Source: Archegozetes longisetosus (Eukaryota; Arthropoda; Arachnida; Sarcoptiformes; Trhypochthoniidae). From it: a stretch of 64,000 bases of DNA. The stretch's first letter is position 1; the number at the start of each line of letters is the position of its first letter. The notes below the pieces were generated by a model, which worked only from the letters and a program-made list of their open reading frames with translations, did no database searches and was not told the origin of the DNA. Below are positions 21,433 through 34,573 of the stretch, one piece after another. A program made the translations under genes and the position numbers. Location of the stretch: the NCBI GenBank assembly GCA_018873245.2, contig JAEMBT020000003.1, positions 476,001 through 540,000 on the forward strand, given 5' to 3'.

Positions 21433-23650
21433 TAGTTCAATTTTCTCATATACGTTTGTATGAAAACTCCAAAAGTGCTTTTTAACATGTAAATTATGTT
21501 TTTAATTCATTTTATTTGAGGCATAAGTTAAAATTTTATCGAGTAATAGAGTGGTGGGCGGGTTAATATCCAAAGCTCTGTGGATAAAAAGAACTATGAA
21601 TAAAATAAAAGTTTGTGCTGACACCAAAAAATTTTAAGCTAGTCACAAAATATTAGAGAGTTTAATGATTCAACTATTCCTATGAGGACAACACAGTACA
21701 GGTATTCAGAACCATTGATTTAAAGTGCAATCACTAAACCCAAAAATACTAGACATCAATGCTGTAAAGTGCCGTCTACTTCAGTTAAATTTGATTTTGC
21801 ATGTTTTTAATCTAAGCAAATTTCAACATAACTTATAGTATTTTATATTTAAAATCGAGTCAAACTTTCTAATAGTTAATAATGAGTATTGATACAATTG
21901 TTTTAAAGTATCAGATTCTTACTGTATTAAAAAATTTCCAATTATGAAATGGTGATATCACGATTAATTTTCCCAAAATTTACGTGATTTTCCTCAATAA
22001 ACATTACTTATACTCGAAATAAACAAAATATTATTAATAATCTTTAATTACATATACCCCTAAAGAAGAATAAGTGTCTAATAAGTTGTCAAATCTATTT
22101 TTATCGTTCAAGTAAAGCAGAATTAAGTTCAAAAACATTAGTACAGAAAAAAGTTCAAATGAACTTTAAATCTTGATTAAAAGTGTCAACTTTCAACTTG
22201 AGTTTGAATTTTATTTTCATCTCAAAAAATGTCTCAATGACGTTTCTCTCTCAACTTCTATTTTTCATTTAGTCGAATAATTTTTTCAGTAGGACTATTT
22301 TTAGTTTTATCAGTAACAAGAAAATATAATGATCTGTTTGAGAGCGGAGTTAATTTGTTTATCAGATTTTGAAAAAGCCTTTAGTAAATATTATTCAAGA
22401 AATATGCTCATTCAATTGTATTGATTAGTAGGTGTAGTTTCAATCATGCATAAGAATAAGTTTGCGCAATAAGTTTTTGCTTTAAGTTCATTCAGTGAAC
22501 CTTTAATTGGACTCGATCATTAATATAATTGTCTTCGTTTTTTTAAAACAAGCGTCAAGGTTATTGATTTGAGAAGAAAGTAAAACTAAATGATGTGGAT
22601 GATTCTCATGCCTAAGATACTGTGTCTTAAGATCACCTTGAATTAAATCAGAGGTAATGAGAGGTGCAGTTAATTTATTGGTATTAGAGATCTTAGGGAA
22701 AAACTATATTCACATTCTTTGCAGAAATTGTTTACAGACTAGTTTCTTTTGGGAAAAGTTTGTTCCTATTTTTGACTTTTTATTTTTGAACCTCTCAGCT
22801 GTTGATCATGATGCTTGCTCTCAAGCTGTTTACTAGTGTATGAAAGTGTCTTTCATAGCCATCATTTAGTCTTTTCATAGAAAGCAGCCAATCAATTTTT
22901 CAAGTAATTAATGTTTTCAGCTTCGAATAAATCATATTATAATAGTAAATGAGGCTTTATAATAGATTTCAAACAAAAATGACTCAATATAGACAAGGTC
23001 TAAAATCAAACTTTCGGAAAATTTTAGACAATTAATAATTTGAAGCAATTTTAAAGACCTTGATTTGAAGAAAACCACGTAAAAACCATTTAACACCTTT
23101 CTGATCAAAAGTAATTGAGCTCAAAGGAGACATGATTCGTTTTTAAGTATTCTTAACAATAAATTCAAGTTTAAGATCGAGCTCATTTAGTATTTTTACT
23201 GCCCCTAAATTGTTACGCGTGACGTCTTTTGATAGAAATCAAATTAATTTATGGTTGGATGAGAAATTTTCCATTCATTTAAACATATTAAAAGCATTTG
23301 CATTTAGGCTGTTCTTTAGGGCTAGGTTAAAAAGTTTCATGCGCATCAACAGCATTGATAAACATTATTCAATATTGTAATTAACTGAAATATCAAAACA
23401 AGTCTCGAGTATTGTTTACCATACATTAAATTTGTTATTTGGAAATTTTTTATATTGCTCTGAGATTGGGAAAAACAGCTCTCCTCTTTCCCCATAAAAC
23501 TGATAGAAAACTGGTTTTAGATCTTATTTTTAGATAACTTACTCAGACCTCGTTCAAACGTTGAATCGGAGAAAAGCGAATAACATCTTGTTTTCAGAGC
23601 TTTCTCTCCGATTCAAGTTTTAAATCAATTGTTTATCTATTTTTATAATG
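21433..23650. other. Intergenic, no gene seen
   Basis: AT-rich. Words resembling the 21,264 hairpin ends recur near 21,730-21,760, but I could not delimit a second element. Confidence 0.35.
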
Positions 23651-23654
23651 AGTC

Positions 23655-23663
23655 TATAAATAG
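23655..23663 (+). promoter_or_regulatory. TATA-like box before the HSD gene
   Basis: tataaatag lies 107 bp before the chosen ATG. An arthropod-type initiator word tcagt sits at 23,673-23,677, closer to the box than usual, so the start site is uncertain. Confidence 0.4.
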
Positions 23664-23769
23664 AAGTGTCTATCAGTAAAGATCTTAAAAGTGAAAGAAA
23701 AGTGGACAGGTGCGTGAAAAAAATTCCTTAAAGAACCTTAACATTGAACGAAGAATAGAGTTTTTCGTT

Positions 23770-24780
23770 ATGGAGAAAGTGATAGTGTTGTCGACTATCC
23801 CGTTATGCATAGTAGCGTTTGTTTTTGTAATAGCATTCATAGTCATCATATGGTTTATACTGAAATTTGCGCAATTATTATGGACTTATTGTTTGTCATA
23901 TTATTTGGGAGCAGGCGCTCAATGGTGTGGAGGACCCAATGTCTGGGCTGTGGTGACCGGAGCCACTGATGGAATTGGTTTGGCTTACGCTAAGGCTATG
24001 GCTCAGAAGGGCTATAGTCTTGTGCTATTGAGTCGTAATCTAGAAAAACTCAATACAGTTAAGAAAGACATAGAAAATAATTATAAAGACTGCCACGAAA
24101 TAAAAGTAATAGCAGTCGATTTCAGCCACACAGACATTTACGAGACGATCGAAGAAGAGCTCAAAAAGTTGGAAGAAATTCATGTCCTCATCAACAATGT
24201 TGGTGTGACTTACAGGTTTCCAGAATTTTTCACAAGAATTGAAGACCGAGACAAAGTAATATCAGATTTAATTAACGTTAACGTAAACGCTATGACAAGA
24301 ATGATAAGTATTGTCTTACCAATGATGGTACCGAAACAGCGAGGAATCATTCTCAACGTTTCATCATATTCAGCATGTTTTCCAACACCGTTGCTGGCCG
24401 TTTATTCAGCGTCCAAAATCTATGGCGACTATCTTTCCCGAGCTTTGAATGCAGAATATGCTCACAAGAATATAATAGTGCAGAGTGTTGTCCCGTATTA
24501 CGTGTCCACTAATATGATTAGAAATCCTAAGGTTTCATTCATGACACCAAATGCCGATCAGTTCGTTAAGAGCGCGCTCAAGACTGTTGGGATCGAGACT
24601 CGAACTTATGGTTATTTACCGCATATTGTTATTGCGTTCTTCCAAAATTTTCTCATTAAGTTTCTTATCGGTAATGATTTGAATGTAAAACTAGCTTACC
24701 GTAAAATGAAAAGATTCAGGGATAGATATCATGCTAAGAGAAATAGATATATGAATAAATGTTTAGATAGTATTGTCTGA
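23770..24780 (+). CDS. 17-beta-HSD12/3-like very-long-chain 3-oxoacyl-CoA reductase
   Basis: Intronless short-chain dehydrogenase of 336 residues. The open frame runs back to 23,710, but only ATG 23,770 gives a natural start (MEKVIVLSTIP) placing a strongly hydrophobic anchor at residues 4-35. NADPH fold and catalytic motifs are all present: TGATDGIG at 63-70, NNVG at 142-145, NVN at 170-172, NVSS at 196-199 (catalytic Ser) and YSASK at 212-216 (Tyr, Lys). The N-terminal membrane anchor plus this domain order is that of the HSD17B12/HSD17B3/LET-767 group, which reduces 3-ketoacyl-CoA in fatty-acid elongation at the ER and can act on steroids. Substrate is inferred from the group. No intron and no frame damage; AATAAA at about 24,880. 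Confidence 0.92.
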   Translation: MEKVIVLSTIPLCIVAFVFVIAFIVIIWFILKFAQLLWTYCLSYYLGAGAQWCGGPNVWAVVTGATDGIGLAYAKAMAQKGYSLVLLSRNLEKLNTVKKDIENNYKDCHEIKVIAVDFSHTDIYETIEEELKKLEEIHVLINNVGVTYRFPEFFTRIEDRDKVISDLINVNVNAMTRMISIVLPMMVPKQRGIILNVSSYSACFPTPLLAVYSASKIYGDYLSRALNAEYAHKNIIVQSVVPYYVSTNMIRNPKVSFMTPNADQFVKSALKTVGIETRTYGYLPHIVIAFFQNFLIKFLIGNDLNVKLAYRKMKRFRDRYHAKRNRYMNKCLDSIV

Positions 24781-27709
24781 AGTTGACTCGAATTCCAACT
24801 GTTATTTTACTGGAAATAGACTCATGTCAATTAAAAATTTGCTCATATTTGACAGTCCTCCACATTTGAGAGACATGAAAATAAATCACTGCGACTCAGG
24901 TCTGCTTAACTACCATAATTATCAAGACATGTGGAGGAAAATATTGTAATATTACCAAAAATTTTTAATACATAATTCGCAAATATGTCATACTTTCATT
25001 ATAGTCCCACCTCTGCATTGATTAAGCACATGCTTCAAGTGTAATAATTATGATTTTCCTTACAACTCAGTACTGAATTATTGAGGCGCTTATATTTAAT
25101 GTGATAATTACCAAAATGTCTGTAAAAACTTTTAAATACTATCTATTTATTTGTATGAATTGATTGAAGTACGAATTCTTTTTTTGAAGCAATAAAATTA
25201 ATCATTAAGAAATTACTGATCAATAATTATTGAGGAATTCAATACAATTGAATAAGTTTTTCCTTCTCTTGAAACTAATATTATTTAAAAAATATTTCAC
25301 AACAAAAAATTTGTTTTATTGGACAAAGTTTTCAATTTTTTCAGAAAAATGCAAGTTTTTAGGCTACGCATTTTCACAAAGCTATCAACTCGATTCAAAG
25401 TGTATTCATGTGTCAAAATCTTATTCACTAAACAGAATCACACACTTTCCACAACCGCGGGCGAAGAGAAACCACTGCGTGGGTCGTAGTTAGGCGGCCT
25501 TGGCTTAGATTGTTGAGCGAGAAAGAAAACGAACTTGTATTGCAGAATCAGCAATGGCTAAACTCACTCAACATATGAATGAAATGTAGATTTTGTTTAT
25601 TTTTTGAGGTCATGTGTGCAACGTATAAATCCCAAATCAGAATAGATGAAACTTTATTTGAAAAATGTATGGAAAACTAAACAGTGTATTGAAAAGCTAA
25701 AGTTTAAACTATTACCTAAAGTATATAGTTTAATAGACATAAGCTTAGTAATATCTGATTAAGAGTGCGATTACATTGTTTTTGTCTTGACTTAAAATAT
25801 ACTGTTTATGTTTCATTTTCTCTACCGTACAATTTCCAGATAAAGTTTCAGACAGAATATCAATAGATCTCATTTGAGCATGTCAACCATAAGCACACCA
25901 ATAAAAACTTCGAAACAATTTACTTAGGTTAAGTAATCGTCGAAGGAAAATTTTCCATAGATTATGGCTTTATAATCTCTTGAAATTTATCTCTCTATTA
26001 TTACTCAAGTAGTTGACAAATAAGTACGAATAAAGGTTTCTGAGTAACACATTCATAGTAAACATTCATTAAGATCATTGAAAATTTCAATAATGCTCAT
26101 TTTCATTGCAATAAAAGTTTTGATCGTCTGGACTGAAGAATACAGAATTTTAAATGACTTGTAAATTATCTACTTATATCTTTTGTGATTCATTTAGTAT
26201 CAGGTATCTACATCGAACGGGTTTTTGACGATGGCATTTTACGAGTCGGTTTAGGCGCATTCTCCGATTTGCTTGGTCCTGAGTTTTACATATAAACTTT
26301 TAGCATGAAAATACTATGAAAGAAGGTTAAGTATGCATGTAGTAGTTAAAACTAAGCCGAGGATACCATCAGGTCGCGAGCAACCTTTTCACTTAGATTA
26401 AATTATTTTGGTGGAAGAAGGGTAGCCTTTAAATAGCACTTCACAGGGTTAGATGAAAAAGATTAATTGACTAAACTCAGGGACACGAAAATCAGTAGAA
26501 AGTTGAGTTTCGACTTAATTGCTGTGTTCAAATCTCTTTCAGCAGAAAGTCGTTCGGCGGAAATGCTAGCAATAGTTTATTTCGTGTACATGGACGAACA
26601 GTCATTCAACTTGTATCTACTTATCTCTTACTTGGAAAATAATAAGGTTCAAATTTTGAAATTGTTCTCTTTCTTGTTGGCCACTTTATCTTAACAATTA
26701 TATAATTTCAATTTTTATCCTAAGAAAACATTTTGAAATTTAAAGTTTAAAATTAGAAATTTCTAATTTTGAAATGAATAATTTACATAAGTTAATGGCT
26801 TATTGATTGAAAAATTCAGATCGAATAATATTCTTAGATTATTTAAGAACTATAAAATGTAGACTAAAAAATTTTCAAAACTCGAATAAGAGTAAATATC
26901 TTTAGACTCGAAGAATAAATTGCAATATTTAGTGATTTTCTTTTCATGAGAATAAAATCAAAATGAATTTGAAAGAAAAGTTAATTTTGATTCAAATAAA
27001 CTTTTAAACTCAATTTTGACAATTTTTTGTAGGAAGTCATTTGTACAGAATGGGATTATCTCTATGTCTATCTGGTCTGAAATCGAGAAATAAATTTTAT
27101 AATCCATTGACTATTTGAAAGATAATTTCCTTGATTCTATTGCGAAGTTTCGTTTCATTATCTCTATCGAAAGACAATGAGAACTATTTCATATTTGTCA
27201 GCGACTTCTTTTCGTAAACAATAGATACCATTGCAGTATTGTGCAGAACTGTCTTTAAGAAACCATTTCACATCTCAATCATTTATAATTACGGATTATA
27301 AGTACGGGTGTTATGTCTTCGGTTTTGACCCGGAGTCTCCGGTTTTAAGATCTTTTCTGCGCTCTCCGAAGTTAACCTGTAACCGGAAACATTTTCTCAC
27401 GTTTTAACTGATTAAAAGCTTTAAAAGTTAATATTTAATTATATGATGGTTTGAATTTTGTAAAATAATAACCTATGGTCTGATAAAGAAATAGTTCGAG
27501 CGTTAACTCTGCTAAAGCCAAGATCTGTACAAAATTAAACTTCTCGGTGTATTGTAATGAGTTCACAGAATATGTGATTAAAAATAAAAGTTTAAATGAA
27601 GCTGCAAAATCCAACAAAGATATATGAAAGCCACCAATAAAATGTAAAATCATCGAATATTTTTCGAATAAATAGCTTATTTACCATTCGAAAACTTTTG
27701 ATTGGGGCA
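24781..27709. other. Long intergenic stretch, no gene seen
   Basis: About 2.9 kb, AT-rich, with open frames up to 87 codons lacking any recognisable motif. A slightly G+C-richer patch at 25,450-25,530 has no identifiable origin. Confidence 0.35.
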
Positions 27710-27923
27710 TAAACTTTTAGCGTATCTGGTCGCATAAGCTGAAGAGCTCTAAAAAAGACGTAATTTTAAAATTAAGTAAAAAATTTCTAAACTTCATGCC
27801 AACAGTAAAATATGCTAAATTAGAAGTTCAACATATAACTTATGCTTAATGCACTTTTTTGTACAATTCTAAATGCAGCTTTAGCACTCTCTAGCTAATG
27901 CGACTAGATGTGCTAGAAGTTTA
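27710..27923. mobile_element. Repeat family C, copy 2 (short MITE)
   Basis: 214 bp bounded by taaacttttagcgtatctgg and ctagatgtgctagaagttta. Inner words gagctctaaaaaagac and ctttagcactctctag are inverted counterparts. Matches the ends of the larger element at 18.0-18.9 kb. Confidence 0.72.
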
Positions 27924-28459
27924 CGCCTTACTTGTGATAAACCTATAAAATATATCATGGTCCTCCCTTTGATAAAAACATTCCGGTTCTAAATCAAAAA
28001 ACTATAACACTCGTAAGAATGAAATAAAACCATCATATTGGAAACATTTCAAATAATATCGGGCTTAGTTTTGCATAAAAGTATTGAATTTACAAGTGAA
28101 AGCGATATCTTATCCATGATTAGAAATTCGAAAATCTACTTGAAGTTCATAAAATTTATTCCAATAATATCTGTTTTGCAGCTGCAATATTTACTTCATT
28201 TCCGTTAGCTCCAAACTATTATATACAGTTATATTTTCTTTACGTGTACTACTATTATATTCATTTGCTATGTGTTCAATTCAAGTTGTGCTTAAATTCA
28301 CGAATCCATCAAACTAGCTATTTCTACATGATTTGTCTCTGCCTGAAACTCAAAATTAAACGCGTTGATAAACAGGTTGCATCAAATCTGACTCCAAAAA
28401 GGATAATATTTTTGGTCCCAGCCGATTTTAGTATTATTGGACTAATCTCAATCCGCTTA

Positions 28460-28850
28460 GTTATATATATATATATATATATTAGTATGTTTGATGGATG
28501 CTCGGAATGGGAATGAAAAAAAATTTTAGAATAATTGTTTTAATGATTTTAATTAATATAATGTGTTTGAACTTCGCACACAAAATTTTAGTCGTCTGCC
28601 TCTAATTGTTTATTTTTGGTGATCAATCAAAGTCTAGTCATGTCTAGTTCTTATCTAATTTTTAATTGAAAGCATAACTCCGGAAGAGTGGCGTCGGGTG
28701 TACGAGAAGTGGGAGGACAGAATGAATCGGTGTATTCGGGCTATGGGGGACTACTTTTAAATAATTTGTAAAAAAATTTCAATAAAATTCTGTTTTTGAT
28801 ATCCATTCCGAGCTCCCGTCAAACATACCAATATATATATATATATACAA
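28460..28850. mobile_element. TIR element flanked by (AT)n tracts
   Basis: Inverted ends agtatgtttgatggatgctc (about 28,484) and gagctcccgtcaaacatacc (to about 28,829) enclose 345 bp. Both sides abut (AT)n microsatellites (28,462-28,482 and 28,830-28,848), so insertion into an AT repeat or expansion from a TA duplication is likely. No coding frame. Confidence 0.65.
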
Positions 28851-29169
28851 CTTATAGTCTATTTCATTCCACCTCCAAGTTATAAACTCTAAAAGGCTTG
28901 GGACGGCAATTACCAATTCATGGGTAATTAGACCAAAGCTCTTATAGTATATATCTTTAGAAAGATTTCGTCAAGCAGAATTAGAACCCTACCACGGAGG
29001 AAGCCTCATCAGAGTTGAAGGAAGGCAACTGGATCAAAAAATATAAGACGGTAGGTTTGGGGCGATAGCTGGCGAACCAAGTGAACTAGAACTTCAAGTT
29101 GGGCATCAATAGACTCAATTCAGCAGGATGAATATATCAATAGTCCACTTGACAATATCATATGACTTT

Positions 29170-29470
29170 TGATTTTCAACTTCAAAAGCCGCCAGTCTTT
29201 GCAAGCTTGGAAGTGTTCCCAGTAATAATATTCTCAAAGGGAAAGGGTCAAGACCGATACCCCTCTAAGGAGGTTGGTTCTATGATCCGGGCTGGGTCTC
29301 CACGGCCATGTGGGCCAGACCCTTCTTAGGGGCATTGCATTCACCACCCTACCTAGTAGGAGCTTGGTACAGTCTGGTACATATGCCCCAGTGCCGAGGT
29401 CTCGTTCCCTGGAGAGCCAGGGCTCTCCCCTAGGGTAGGGCAGGGTGACTATTCCCCAAAAAGCCCGAAT
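29170..29470. other. GC-rich island, possible retroelement fragment
   Basis: Markedly richer in G+C than anything around it, with words such as ctgggtctccacggccatgt and ggagagccagggctctcccc. No long open frame in any direction. The look is of an untranslated or terminal part of a non-LTR retrotransposon or other multicopy element, but I cannot name it. Confidence 0.35.
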
Positions 29471-30109
29471 AACCGATTTTTAACTTAAGTTGTTGATGAA
29501 GATATCTCAAGTCACAAGTCGAAATTTGTTTCTCAGAGTAGATTTAAGGTGAATTAAATAAAGTTTTGCTTCAACATTTTTATGCAATTTATTTTGAAAT
29601 ATTTCTACTGATTCCTAAAGCTTTTGACTCTGATTGAAAGACTCAGTCATCGAAATATTGGATTTCACTTCTGGAAATTATTTATAATCAATGGTTTTCA
29701 TGTTTACCAAGTAAATTTAAAAGATTTTTCCATTATATCACAAAAATTTTTGCATTAATCTCCTAGATTTAATTCTCATTTAGCTGATATCCATAACTGC
29801 AGCACATTTTCTAAGAATAGGTGGAAAACCATTTCGACTGAAACTAAATTATATTACTATTGGCCGATAGCGTATTTTTTTATACTATTTATCTTAGAAC
29901 TGGTTTCACACAAACTAAATTTAATGTTTTGTCTTAAGATTTAATGTAAAGTTATAGACTGTAAATAAGTTTTTAATTTAAAATCAGTGATTTATTAGAT
30001 TATTAAGATGTTATACAACTCAAAACATGTCAATTCCTTATGTTGTCAAAATTTGATCACTTCTTTACTAAATTAAGATATCATGTACTAAAAGAAAATG
30101 AGTTTTCTC

Positions 30110-30240
30110 AAATATAACATATGAAACCGTTCGTGAGAGAGAGAGAGAGAGAGAGATTACAATGCATTAAGCTCATATTTAAAAGCACTAAAAAGTTTGG
30201 TAAGAACTTATAAATTGAATTGAATATCCGTAAAATTAAT
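30110..30240. repeat. (GA)n tract with flanks shared with 18.55-18.65 kb
   Basis: A run of about 13 GA units at 30,133-30,158. The flanks (atatgaaacc before, attacaatgcattaa and aaaagcactaaaaagt after) recur around the (GA)n at 18,573. So the microsatellite travels as part of a repeat, not as an isolated expansion. Confidence 0.6.
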
Positions 30241-30349
30241 TATGATATTTTGACAAAAAATTATAAGCATAAAAAATTGGAAGGAATGATCTTCATTCAA
30301 TTCTTTAGAGCATATTTGTTAAAGAAATACTGTTGCTCTTCGTAGGTCT

Positions 30350-33300
30350 TCATAGATTAGAGTCATTAGAACTTTTAGGTTTGTTGAGCTCAACCGTGTT
30401 CTCATTGGCATCTTTACTATTATGTGAATGTTTATTAATTGATGGCATGAATATTAATTTGCAAATGTTCACATAAGGAGCTTCAAAAATACAATATAGC
30501 AGGTAAGATAGAAGTATCGATTGAACAGCATCAGCACACGCTATAAAAATCTAATATAGACACAGAACAAATTCAAATAATCAACTTTTTAAAATTAAAT
30601 TGCATTTATCGACCACTAATACTCACAAGATTTTCCTGACTTAAAGTTATTGGACTTCTTATAATGAAAAAGTTGTGCCAAATGGGAACGATATGCATAA
30701 GATATATGCAAAATGTTAAGCGACTCAATGGTTGTAAACAGTTACTCGAGAGTAGCTTATTTATAAGGCCTCCTCTACCGGTCGCGCATTCGTAACAAAT
30801 CCACGTCACACCTGATGACCATAGGAGTCGGATTACGCCAAATACTATCGCAGATTCTAATGGGATATCAACTACTGTTTCGCTTTGTGCGAAACCATAC
30901 GATGATAGGGGTATCAAAAGAGTTAAGGGAAGCAATACTATCCATAATATCCAACAAGTTGTCTAAATAGTTATTCAACAAAAAATGTCTATGGATTTAA
31001 TTCGTTTTGTTTTGCGAATATTTTTCAAATCTTTTTTCTTACAGGTTTTATGTTGATTTGAGTTTTTCTGATCAAAATTAAGCCTAGTATTACACCAAAA
31101 AAATATGGAATCAATTGATTATAAGTCGCGAATATAAATATTCCTGCTTTATCTATTGGAAACCTTGATTTAAATAAAGAATTGATTTGACCTTTATATA
31201 AAATGTAATTTGAAACAGAATTTTAGCAGTTTTATACTTGTTTTCTGGATGAAGAAAAATTGATGGATTGGGAGCATCTGAAATACCCGTCAACACGATC
31301 AATACGGGAACAATGAAACCAAGAATTATCATTAAAACTATGTATAATTTGCTTAATACCGGTCTCCGATAATAGAAATAAATAACAAAATATAAAAGTA
31401 TATGAAGTTGTAAATCGCAACTCAAATACCACGTTATGTTATTACACTATCAAATTCAAAGTTTAGATTAATTAATTATTATATCGTGCCAATTCGAGCT
31501 TTTGTATACCATGAAGGAAGGATGCATCCAATTGTTGACGAATAGCAGGTTAGTCCACCACGAATTATAGCACGGGTCTGTCACTTTGTCAGTGAATTCT
31601 GGGTGAAATAAAGGACCAGAACCGAAAAGTGGCCAAATTATTATGAAGCATATCATTCCAACTGTTGGCGGACTGAATCTAATTTTATCAGGTTCATAAT
31701 AAAGGTTCTAATTAGTTTATTAATGGTTTTGATTCTTTCTAACATAATGCCTGCTGAAATTTAGCTTTAAAACGAGATTGCTGCTGACAAAAACAATCAA
31801 TTACCTCAACCATCGAAGTAAAATAAAATTGAATATATTTATTGGATTCTTCTTAAAAACTGGTAAAATCGAGTATATAGTCAGAAAACCACTAATGAAG
31901 AAAAATCAAAATAATTTCAATATCTTATAGAATACTTTTAAGCTGAATTATTATTTGATTGAGCAATATTAACCCGGTTATGAAAAATGTCCCGACTGCT
32001 AGTCCGGCGTTTACTATCAAATGAGTTGTCAAATACTGAACCATTGTTCTGACATCAATCAGTCGTAAAACTGGTGATACTTTTTCCGGCAGTTCAAGAA
32101 ACGGGTGGAATAGATAGATATGAGAAATAAGTACCCAAAATATTGAAATAACTCTTAAGCCATGAATATATTTGAATTGTCCCTCTCTATTCTTTGTTGT
32201 ATTGATTTTAAATAATATTTTGTTATTATTCACAAATGAATAACATTCTAAAAGTCTTATAGCAAATGATTCATTACTGAAGTTGAGATATTTCAACAAA
32301 GTTCCTATTATTATAAGAATAATGTTTATCGAAACTATGGCTCTGTAGAAAAAATTATAGATCAATAGTTTTATTAAATTCAATTTATAGTTTGAAATGC
32401 AATAAAAACTTTATAATTTGTCTCTGAAAAAATGTTTCTATCAGTTTATGCATTATTTTTGAACTCTGATTATGCTTCGAATTTTCAGAGATAACGCGTT
32501 TATTTGCACTTCAAACATGACATAGCATTGAATACATAGCAATTTTTTGTCCGAATTTCAAAGGCTTTTTATCAATTTCTTCTTGTGTTGAGCAGTATTT
32601 CACTCTAAGTCTTAGGTCCGACAATGAGGTCAAGGCTTAAGTTTAATCATGAAATAATAAAAAGGTAGATGACAAAAACTTTTGTGCTTTGATTTTAAAA
32701 ATCTGTTAGAATTTGATGTGAGTAGAAAACACTTACTCTTAGCCAATATCTGCTGAATCTCATTCTCAGTACAAACAGATGGCAAACAGACACCATTAGC
32801 CAAAGGAGCGAATCCATCCATTTTGACCCAATAGTTGATAACAGGTTCATAATAAGAATTCTCATATTTTGTATTATTCAGATTTATTTTTTGCACTGGT
32901 TTTGGCGGACGCAATTCTAGGAAACAATACTTTCCATTTATTGGAAAACTATCGTTTTCATTCTTTATAGACAAACATTGGTCGTAATCACCGAATGATG
33001 TAAATGAACCGCTAAGGAAACCTGACGGCCAGCGACCCATTGAGTCCCACACTATTTGATAAAAAGCTTCATTAACTAACATAATTTTGAAGTTTTTCTG
33101 TTTTAAAGAAAACATTTGAGAGGAAAGCATTGGAAAAAGCTCATTTTATCATATATATTAGATATATATATATATATAGTTTTACTGTCCACTTTTGACT
33201 TATGTTGTTGAGAATCACACTCACCAATAATACTTCATTAGTTAAGTTTAGCATTTGAAAAACCACTTATCTTACGCCTAAAATAATTAAATTTGAACAC

Positions 33301-33668
33301 CTTTCAAAATCTAACCTTTACCATCTAGAATGCGAATGTGATTTTCAACGAGAGGTCATAGTTCGGCGTTTAATATGTCATTAGTACTCACTTTTCAGGG
33401 CCCATTCATCTTTTCTATCTCTAAGCAATAGACGTTCAATACTTGTAATACATTCTGACGATGCATTCAAATCATTTTTGGCAGAATCCAATTGAGCTAA
33501 GAGTTGGCCGGTTTGAGATTTATAAATTCTTTCAAAATTGTCTAAAATTTTGATCCATTTCTCAGTGTAATCATTATTACTGTTATCGTTATTACCGACA
33601 CAATCAATATAATTCAGAAAAATAGTTGAAATAATCAAAAAACTTAATATCCTATTCAATAAATACAT
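30350..33668 (-). CDS. NRF-6-like multipass membrane acyltransferase (acyltransferase 3 family)
   Basis: Ten exons in transcript order: 33668-33392, 33075-32737, 32602-32536, 32342-31974, 31891-31805, 31678-31510, 31446-31238, 31163-31043, 30962-30627, 30550-30350. They sum to 2175 nt, 724 aa and stop, and every junction is in phase with GT..AG. The start MYLLNRILSFLIISTIFLNY is a signal peptide. Next is the extracellular NRF domain with DEWALK, WPSGFLSGSFTSFGDYDQC, KYCFLELRPP and VCLPSVCTENEI, then an acyltransferase 3 domain with HGLRVISIFWVLISHIYLF, WYLSCDLQLHILLYF, a PYFFGVILG helix and a closing FEAP. Worm NRF-6 and NDG-4 act in lipid and drug uptake; insect and mite genomes carry many paralogs of unknown substrate. 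The exon 4/5 junction (TG/GF) is the least certain; the rest is well supported. Confidence 0.93.
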
Positions 33669-34053
33669 TATTGAAGTCTCACAACTATTGTTGAAATTAT
33701 TTATTGGTCGAGAATAACTTAAAGAAATTGTTTTAGAAAAATCAAGTTTTTTAACTTTATAAAATGCAGAAACTGAACCAATCAACTCATAAGCTAATAC
33801 CAAAGTTGAAACATCTGGTTACGATCCATATCTGAATGATAATTATTGGTTTACTTCTCTTGAAAATATTTTTACAAATAGCAATCAATTTATTAAATAC
33901 TTGTATCGTTTTCGCTAAAAGTTAGATTTAACTTTGGATTCACTGATATATACAGTACTCTGCTATCTATAAAATAAACTTAACCCCAAAAAATAGCAAT
34001 AACTACTTATGTTTAAATCTTTTTTCTTCAAATTATATGTAAGGTAATTTTCC
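33669..34053. other. Short spacer between NRF-6-like gene and element D
   Basis: Holds the presumed promoter of the NRF-6-like gene (minus strand). No core element identified with confidence. Confidence 0.4.
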
Positions 34054-34573
34054 GGAACTTGTCTCATATCGCTGCTTCTTTGTATATTTTAGCTAAAGTC
34101 TATGGTATTGACATAAATTACGTCAATTATATTTTCAAACATTAATTTGCTAAATTAGAGGGAGATTTGAATTGTTTTTAGTTTAAAATAGTTTTGATAT
34201 TATTAAATTTTGAAATTTATTTGAATTTTGAAAGATATCTCAGAATTCTATCCTGGAATTTAAAATTCTCATAATTTCAATAATTAAAAGGATAATATTT
34301 GATCTCAGCTAATTCTATATTTTGACTTAGTTTTCTAATCAGTCATACTTTTGCACTAATTAATTTTTAATTTTTTTTAATAATCGATTAATTATATATC
34401 CAATTATTTCTATTGAAATAAAAAATTGCCTTAGAATACTATTAAATTTTCTCTATGTTATAGAATTGTAAAAGTTATTTTTGAAAGTTTGAAAATATAA
34501 TTGACGTATTCTATGTCAATACCGTTGAATTTAGCTAAGACATGAAAAGAAGCAGCGATATGAGACAAGTTCC
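34054..34573 (+). mobile_element. Element D, copy 1 (520 bp)
   Basis: Ends ggaacttgtctcatatcgct and its complement, with imperfect inverted repeats extending about 85 bp inward. Read in reverse it matches 38,918-39,435 base for base, except an 8-T versus 7-T run and a 6-A versus 5-A run. No coding frame; a non-autonomous DNA element. No clear target duplication. Confidence 0.9.
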
